DNA of 64,000 nt from Callorhinus ursinus (lineage: Eukaryota > Chordata > Mammalia > Carnivora > Otariidae), in NCBI RefSeq assembly GCF_003265705.1, contig NW_020313168.1:1817236-1881235 (forward strand), written 5' to 3'. How positions within the stretch are numbered: position 1 is the first letter of the stretch; the number at the start of each line of letters is the position of its first letter. Of this stretch, positions 48,001 to 57,000 are shown one piece after another. A model generated the notes under the pieces. It was not told the DNA's origin, did no database searches, and saw only the letters and a program-made list of their open reading frames with translations. Position numbers and translations under genes: made by a program.

Positions 48001-51000
48001 TCTTTCGTACTTTTGTCCTGACTGTAAAGGTCCTTGCTGCTTAGTGTGAAAAACACGGAGGAGACAGAAAGGGATAAACACGCTCGGCACCACGCTGATG
48101 CATCACCTGAGACCCGCCATCAGCCTGTTGCTTCAGCGCGTGCTCTGTGCGCAGATGTGTGTGCACCACGTTTCCAATGAGGACGACTCTGTAGCCGATT
48201 TATGTCCTGCTTTTTTCCTTTTCTGAAAGTTTTAGCATGAGCATTTCCTTAAGAAACTAATTTTCAAGCTTACTTCTTTAATAACAATAAACATCGTACC
48301 AAATATTCTGTCATTGCTAAGCCTTTCTCCCCATGTTGGGCCCTCGGGTGGATCCTAGTTTTCGCTATGGTAAATAACACACGGATCATCCATGACTCTG
48401 ATTCTCTCCTTGAGTCGATTATCTCAGCAAGGGAATCACCATGTGAAAGGGAGCGGCTGCTCATGGCTTCTCATGCTTCCTGCCAAACCGCTTTCTGGGA
48501 GTCGGATTCAGTTAAGAAACGGAAGGAGGATCTCCCCGTTAGCAGTGGGGCTCAGTAAACTACAGCTCTGTCGTCTGCCTCAGGTCCCGACAATGACCGT
48601 CTCGTGTTTCTACTGACAAAAATCAGTGTCATGGGAAATGAGGAAAGCAGGACAAAAGCTGTCATAAAGGGTCCAAGCACTCCGTGACTAACTTGCTCAG
48701 ACGTATAGCTTGCCACACGATTAAGAACAGGCTACAGTTTCCAATGCTCTTTATGAGGAAAAAGAAGGCTTTCTAAGAAGGTGCTTCAGGGGAAACTATG
48801 CACACGCCCCTGTGGCGCTGCCTGCCCCACGCCGCCCCCGGGACGTGTGGCTCGAATCTGCAGCGATAGGACACGTCTCCTGGAGGGCCGTGGTGGAACG
48901 ACGCACTAGAACTGGTCCCGGCGGACGGGTCTTCGAGACAAGCCTGCTCCTCAGCGCAGCAGCCCAGAGCCCGAGCCGCGGGCTGCCCTCACCAGGAGGC
49001 GGCCTTGCCGAGCAGGACACTGCGATGCACCTGTCCGGGCAGCTCAGAGAGGCTGCGCTGGTGTGGCTTTTCTGACAAGACAGGAAGGTAAATGAAATCT
49101 GTTCCTTTTGCTGTTTTGACTGTTCACTGTGACGGCAGTTTGGGGTCGCCCTTCTGCAGCTGTAAATGTGACAGGATGGGAGCCCCAGAGGGTCAGCAGC
49201 TGGGCCATCGGGAGCCACGGCGAGTGGCCAGCTGGGGCAGTGAGCAGGCCCGGCAGGGTCAGCCATCGGCTCGGAGCAGAGGGCTCAGACCGCTGAGGCC
49301 AGAGGCCAGGGCTTTTGGGGAAGGAAGGAGGGCAAGAAGGGAGTCGCGCAGGGCTCTGCGGACCCCGGCGTCTGCATGAGGAAACAGACGGCAGGCCCGC
49401 TTTGCACCTGGGGCGGATGCACACGCTACCTTCATGACAGGCTGGGCGAAGTACCGGGCACTCCAGTCACAGAAGCCGGTCTGTGTCGTGGCCGAGACGA
49501 AACTTCTGTGTCCAGCAGCGTCATCTGCATCATCGGTGGTCTTCAGGGGCGTTTTGGGAAAGGGGGAGAGAAAACAGAAAGAATAGTCTGACACTCTACA
49601 CACCTCTTCGTGCGTTCGAGAGGATTGGAAAGGAAACAAAAGGCAGTGGTCTGGCTGCTAAGAACGTTTCTCTGCTGGCCTCACGTCTGCGTCCTGGTGG
49701 CAAGGGACCCTGACTGTGTGGCCAGGGCTCTGGGGAACCCGTGTTAGGGAGGGCCATGGAGTCTGCGCTCAGGGGACCATGTCCCCCCAGCACTGGCCAC
49801 GGTGGCCTGGGCTGCAGAGCCTGTCACTCTTAAATTGGATGCACAAGCCAGGCGCTGTGAGGTCAGCAAGGTCCCTGAGGCCTCCATGGTCTGGTAGGGC
49901 AGGGGCTGCCGGCAATCTGGCACCCAACTGTGTGAAGTGGCCCCAGCACGGGAAAGACATGCAAGTATCAAGACTTAAAGTGCTTGGTGCTGCTTTACTG
50001 GATGACATGCTTGTTTCCCAAGGCAGGGCCTACAGCGGCAGGGGTGGTGGGACCAAAGGTGCTTCTCAGAGAGGGTCCCCCATTATCCAGGGGAGCCTCG
50101 CCTGGGGGAAAGTCTCACGCCTGGGACACAGTGATAGGGTCTCATCGCCTGCCTGCTGTGGGAGCCCGTACTGCTCAGCTGGACCAGGGCCCTGGGCTCG
50201 CGGCCTCAAGGACAGTGAGCGCCCCCAGGGCCCGGCCGCTCTGGTCTGGCTGACCCATGTCAGGGTCCAGCCAGGAGGATGAACCTCCCACTGGGCACTC
50301 ATGGCCATATTTGCTCCACAACGTACAGCAGGAGGCCTTGAAAGCCAGGGTGGGCGCGGGGCCTGCTCCTGAAACCTCAGCTGAGAGGCCAAGACCACAG
50401 CTCCTTATGTGGCATAATGGAGCGTTTACGGAGAAAGTGGACACCCTACTCAGAACAGGCACTTCACTGCTAGGGGGCAGCTGCCCCGTCCAGTGGAGGA
50501 AAATGGTACTCACCCACGGAGGGAGAAAGCAAATTAGCTCATGAGCTTATCTGGCTATGTGGAAGGGGCCGGAACAGTGAGCCAACTACAAAAGGTCACA
50601 GGAGCGAGGACCCCGCAACCCCCGCAAAGCTGTGATGACGGTCCAAACCGAGAGCCACAGCTGGGGGTGGAGGGTGTGGCGGCCCCTGCGTCCTGGGCTC
50701 AAGAGTCTTGGCTCACACCAAGGGGCACGGCGCTCAGCACCTACGCTCACCAGCATGAGCGCCAGGGAATGGTCTGAGTGTACCTGGTCCGGGCCCTTGT
50801 CGAACATCTTCCGCGTGCGGGGGAACTGCTGGGAGTGAGGCGTGTACTGCACCCCTGCAGGGCCAGGGGCGCCAGGGCGGCCCGCGGGCAGGTCTCGGCC
50901 GACTGGCTGCTTGGCCACGTCGTTGGTCAGGCTGGAGCTGCTGGTGCTGGACGTCGGTGGGGAGCCCCTGTCGTTGTGGGAAGAAGAAACAATGCGTTTT

Positions 51001-54000
51001 ACCCAAACACGAAATACCCTGTCCTCACACTGCCTACCTAGACACTGACAACGGATCCGGGGTCAGGAGCCCAAAACATCCTCACTCACCCGACACATCC
51101 CATGCCTCCAGACACCAGCTGCCGAAGCTGATGACCCTTCCAGGCCCTGCCTGCAGGTTCTAGGAATTGTTTCCCCAGAAAGCTGGGGGAGCCCCAGGCA
51201 AGCCGCACCCAGCTAACCAAACCAGCTGGGGCCCTAGGAAGGCGCGGCGGCATGCACCTGCTTGCGGCTTCCTGCCTGTGGACACTGGTGTCAGAGGGGG
51301 CTCTGCCTGCTGGGGGCTGACTAGCAGTGTACAGACCCTCGCTTATAAACTTCTGAGGAGTGACAGAAGTCAGGCTCAAGTCAGAGGAAGGCAGTGAAGA
51401 GTTGTAGCCAGGGGCCCCCTTGAGAGACACAGGCCACTTACCCTGCCTGGTGGATGTGGATGCCCTTGTTGGTGGGGCTGGCAGGCGCCGACTGGGTGAG
51501 CGAGGATGTGGTGAGGATGCGCTGGGGCCGGGCATTCACTGTGGCCTGTAAGAGCAAAGGGACAAGCGATATGGACGGTCAGCTGCTGGTAACCTCTGAG
51601 GCCACGGGCAGCAGCAGGGACGGTGGCTTCATGACCTGAGAAGAGGCCGCTTGACTGAGGAGATGGTGCACGCCGATGGGAGGGCCCTGCAGGTAAAACT
51701 GTGTTCTTCCGCTTTTCTAGAAGTCACCTGCCTCAGCCACGAGGCTGTGCCAGGGTCAACGGTGATTCGGGGCCCTGGCACCCTACCCCGGGATGGCTGA
51801 GAACACCACCCCAGGCTTCACTTTCCATCTTCCCACGGCAGGGGCTCACACCCTGGATGCGGCACTTTGTGGATGGAGATGAGGTAGCAGGTTCCGGAAA
51901 CTTCCTCCACAAACATGTGCAGTATTTGACATTTCACTGAAGAAAAGGATTTGTGCCAGCCTGAGATGAGCGTTCAGGGGAGAAGTCGTTTAGTTTTGAT
52001 TTTCTGAAGTAGGGTTTGTGTGGATTGGGAAACCAGACATCTGCTGGAGGAACACGTGATCAGGAAGCGCAAGCAAACAAGGGTGTTTACCACTCGCCTG
52101 ATGGCAGACCCACCATCTGCCAAGTTCTCTCCTGGACGTTCTGCTCTGGGCACCCAGGGTGGCTGGGCGGGCCCTGCTGGTTCTGGACACCCCATGTGAG
52201 GGGGCTCTGAGGGTGGACGCTGCCGCCCAGGTGGCACTCAGGACAGGTGGTGGTTGAGGCAGCCATCTGGGCTCCCTGAGTGTGGACGGTGCCAGATTCA
52301 GTCACAAAGCTAGCTGCTGCCGCCCAGCAAAACAGAACCTTGACCTTTGTGGGTGATGATGTAGGACCACCCTCCCGGGGGACGCTCGTGTGCTCTGACC
52401 CCTCCCTCAGCAATCGGGATGCTGTACCTCCCGCGTTCGGACAACAGACAGAAAACTGCAGAAAACAAAACAACCATAAGAGTGTTCACTTACAGAACAT
52501 CAATGTTTGCCTGATAACCCACCCCTCTGAAGTTAAGAATAGCAAGAAAACTGAACGATAATCAACCCTTAAAAATCATTAAAATTTTTCTTTTGAATTA
52601 CCAAAGTTATATTGTTTGTGAACTTGCTTTGTATTTAAATTATCTGGCCAGCTCCCTTCCCCCCAAAACCCAAGAGCCAAGCGACCCCCTAAGTGGTCTA
52701 AGGAGAGTGAAGAATCTAAGAAGTTGTCAACTTCCATGTGTCTCCCCAAAGTTCCAGAGATGGGGGTGGTGGCAGGGGAGACAGAAAACCTCTGTGCTGA
52801 GATGCAGACCTTAGCAGAACCCACCCCCTCTCTGCCGGCCCCCAGACTCAGTGGAACCCACCCCCTCTCCCTGTGGCCCCCAAGACCCTCCCACCTGCCT
52901 CTCCCGGGCCCGCCACCAGCTTGCCGCCCCTCAGGAGGCCCCGCAGCCTAACTGGGCCCTGGTCCTTCTGCCTGGGCGTCCGGGAAGGGGCATCCACAGC
53001 CCCGTGTCCATGCTGTCCACATCCACGGCTGCCACTTAACTCTCCTTCCGTGTCGTGTTAGAAATCCTGAGCAGTGGGCATGCTGGCAGCCTTCACACTG
53101 GCGATCACAAGGCTTCAGGCTTCGAGGAAGTTGTTTTTTAGCCCAATGGCTCTGATCTCCGACTTTGACTTAACCTTAATCAGGTGTGTGGTGTAGGCCC
53201 GTAGGGGTGAGTGTGAGTGGACCCGCCTGTCTGCAGACTGGGTTTGGGGACACAGGGTACGAGGGGCAGGTGGAGAGCTGGGGAGACGCAGAGGCTGTCT
53301 GGAGTGGCTCCTTCCAGCGCTGGTCCCAGCCATTGCTTCACACAGAGAGCACACTGCCAGAGAAGGTCAGCTTCAGAAGAGTAACGACACTTTTAGGCTC
53401 CGAACCGAGGACTGGGCCTGGCCGTGAGCCCCCGTCCGCCCTGCACACACTCCACCTTTGCTCGCCTTCTCATGGTGAAGACTTCCTGTTATCCTCTGCT
53501 CCAGGACATGGCCCTGAAGCCACTGGAGGGGCAGGTGCCCCCTCCCTGACAGGTGGCAAAACCACATAAGCAAAGGCCGCAGGGAGGGGATGGTCATGGC
53601 TGCAGGTCAAGTTCTCAGAGGGCAGCAACCATTACTTTGCTACAAGCCAAATTCTCAGGTCAGATTCATTCTCTGGGCCCAGTGCAAACACAGAAACGGT
53701 TCGCAGGGACACATGCAGGTGCATACGCACACACGTGTGCACACACGAGCCCACCTTTGCTCCCTGCCCTGGGCAGCTAACAGGGGGTCGGGGGCAGGAG
53801 CCTGGGGCTGCGGCGGGCCCCTCTGTCCCCAGCTCCCTTACTCTCTGGTTCTTCCACCGGAACACGTCACCTCACAAGGGCACACAATGTCTGATCCAGT
53901 GCAGAGAAAAAGGCCCTAAAGCAGTGTGGTGACTTTGGACAGCGGATTTCCTGACTGGGCCGGACAGAGTTAGGTTCAGGACGCCGGCGCAGGCTTCTGG

Positions 54001-57000
54001 ATGCTCTCTTTTCTGGGGGGAGTGTGGTACCTGCAGGAACTGTGCTATCAACTTCAGGGCAAGGATCTGGACTCATGTGTGAGAAGGTGCTTCCCACCAG
54101 GATCATCCAGAGGTAATCTGGGGCTAGCTAGGATGCTGAGTCCCCTGGCTGCTTGGTCACGGAGGAGACACCTATAAAAGCACGAGTCTACTGATCCAAG
54201 AAATAATTTTTCTGTAAACTGTAGTTCCTAGATAAATAACATAAGCCTCCCTCTGGAAGGCTGAGTCCTAGGGACTGTTCGGTGGCAACAGCGACGGTGA
54301 CCAGGAGGCACTGCGCCACGGTCCCTGACGGGCATCAGAAAAGCCTCAGTCTTTGGCCCCCCAGGAAGAGAAGCTGGCAGGGCTGAGGCCGGGGGGGGGG
54401 TCTCACCAGCCGCCTTTCCAGGACCAGTGCACCTCGGAGAAGCAGCATGTGCAGAGAGTAAGGAGGACAGAGAAGGAAGCAGACACTAGTATTTTGCTTT
54501 GCTTCACAGGGTTACTGCATTTGCCATCATGCAGGGCCTACAACGAGCCCAGCTCCGCAGATGGGCTGGGGGATGTGAGTAACAGGCTGAAGGCTGATGG
54601 AGCTAGAATGGGACCCATGGGCCTGGACAGCCACCCAGTACCTCGTGGCCATGAGTCCCTGTGCAGGACACGCAAGAGGGCCCAGAGCAGAGTCTCTGAA
54701 ACAGATTTCCAGAGGCCACCCCAGAGCCACTGGGCCTGAATCCCGAGGGGACCAGCTCTCCTGGGGCTGTTCCTGCACCTGGCCTGGCAGGGCCCATGGG
54801 CCAGTGACTCTCAGATAGGGGCAGCACCTACTTCCGTAAGCTAAGCTGGTCTGAGGGATGACACTGCCACCCCTGTGTCTGCAGGGGGGTGGGAACAGGC
54901 AAGTGCACCAGAAGGTTCAAACTATACACGCAGACGCCTCTGGTCACAAGCGGTTCACTAGGACTGCTGTGGTTTCCCGCCCCCGGGACCTGCCCTGGCC
55001 TGACGTTCTCGGAGTCCCTCCTCCTGGTGGAGGCGGCAGGAAGCAGTGGGGCAGGGAAGGCCAGGGGGCACGCGGGGCGGAGGCCTGGGACAGGTGCAGA
55101 CTGCACCAGCGCTCTGAGTCGCGGGGTAGGGGGCAGCTGAGGGCCTTCCGGGGAGGAGGTGCTGAGCTGGGGAGCCCGCGGCCTTCAAACAGCAGAGGGA
55201 TGGTTCTAGGGGTAAAATGCTGACACAGAACCTCCACCTCTGGGAGCTGAAAGCTGTTGGACTTGTGTGAAAAGAAGGCAGGACGTTTACACACAGACCG
55301 CGGAGCCCATGGAAAGAAGGATGCAGAGGTGCCTGTGAGGGGTCCCCGTATCAGGCGCTCTGCGCGTGTCGCTGGCCTGGAAGCTAACTGCAAATTCCCT
55401 GTGTGAAATCGGATTCGGGGTGAGCACAGCGGCTCCGCAGGTGCTAGCTGAGGCTGCCACCCTGGAGGAGGAGAGAGTCCCTGCACGAGGAGAGGATTTT
55501 AAAAGACATGTTAAGAAGCTGATGCTACAAATGTATGAGCTGCGTTTTACTCGCAGTTTTCGTGGGTACTTTAGAAGGCGCTGTTTTGGGGACGATCTCA
55601 ACCTTGGTTGTGTTTCTTGGTCGCTTAGGCCTTCGGTCTATAAGAAAGGTGTTCAGCCTCCAACCGCGCAGACCGACCTCTGATCTCCGTCGCACCCGGC
55701 TGCGTGTGTCCCACAGCAGGTGCGGCAACCGCATGCTCATTCCTTGGGTGTGGAGTCGCTGGTGGACTATTTTTAGGTGAGTTTATGTGCTTATAAATTT
55801 TCTCATAACTATTAAAAGTAGCGGCTATTATTGCACGTGACCCTGACATTTGAATCCCTGTAGCTTGAAATTTCCTTCTGGGTGTTCTCCCCAAACCACA
55901 GATGACAGGGGTGGCACCAGGGAGGTCGCTGGGGCTGACACGGTTCCCGGGGGTCACCATGCTCTTCTTTGTACTTCCACGTGGTTTGAAATTTTCCATA
56001 ATAAAAACTGCAGGCAAAATGCAAACCCCCAGCCTGTGTGGAAAGGGGATGCAAATACTTGAAATTAGGCCATAGCTCTTGAGCTGTGTGGGTTCTTGAG
56101 CTGGTAGCAATTTCTATATTTGAATACAGAATTCTATGGGGTATTCCAGAGTAATAAGGCTGTTTTGACTGTGATGAACAAAAATCTGCCTTCAGAGCTG
56201 AATATCAAAAATAGGTCCATTTCTCTGTAAACTGAAATGTAATCCTGTTAGTTACTAGAGTAGAGAGCAAGACATTTTTGAAATTAAATTGAGGACAAAA
56301 AAATGTTTCCTTCATGTTTGCGCTTCCAAATCTTTCAGCAGCAGTGTTTCCTCTTAAAAATGAACACACACAGATACACACACGGACACACACTCAGACT
56401 CTCACGCACAGACTGTGTTGTGCCCGAGCAAGGCTTCCGGAAAGCATGGACTCGAGCGGAGGCCCACTCTGATCTCTGTCCTTCCGCTTGGGCGCGCCCG
56501 TGGGTGTGCCAGCCACGTGCACTGGGATGTGCGTCGGTCTAGATCAGCACAGCGGGCAGAAAGCCACCTGCCACTTTTAAGCATCCATTAGAGAGTGCTG
56601 TTCCAAAGGCACGAAAGGCTGTTTCTGGTTCCTGCAATCTGCAAGCGTGGCTTTGCCTGGTAAGAGCAATTATACATACGGTGTTTAATTACCATAAAGG
56701 GGGGTGAGGGGAGTCTGTGGCTCATAGCTACACACTTGACACATAATCGAAAAATACATGGAGATGTGGTTTCTATGCTTTACGTGCTAGAGAGAGATCC
56801 TAAGAGGAATGCATTTGACACCCTAACATCAGGTCCACTGCAATGAATTTACAGTCGTTAAATTTTAAGATTAGGCACTGAGATTATATTTTTAAATAAT
56901 TCAGGTTGATTTTCTGTAAGGTTAAATACATAAAAGCCACTGAAAAAATAAACTTATAGAAGCCGAATACTGGTTTCATCATGACCAGAATAACCAAGGG

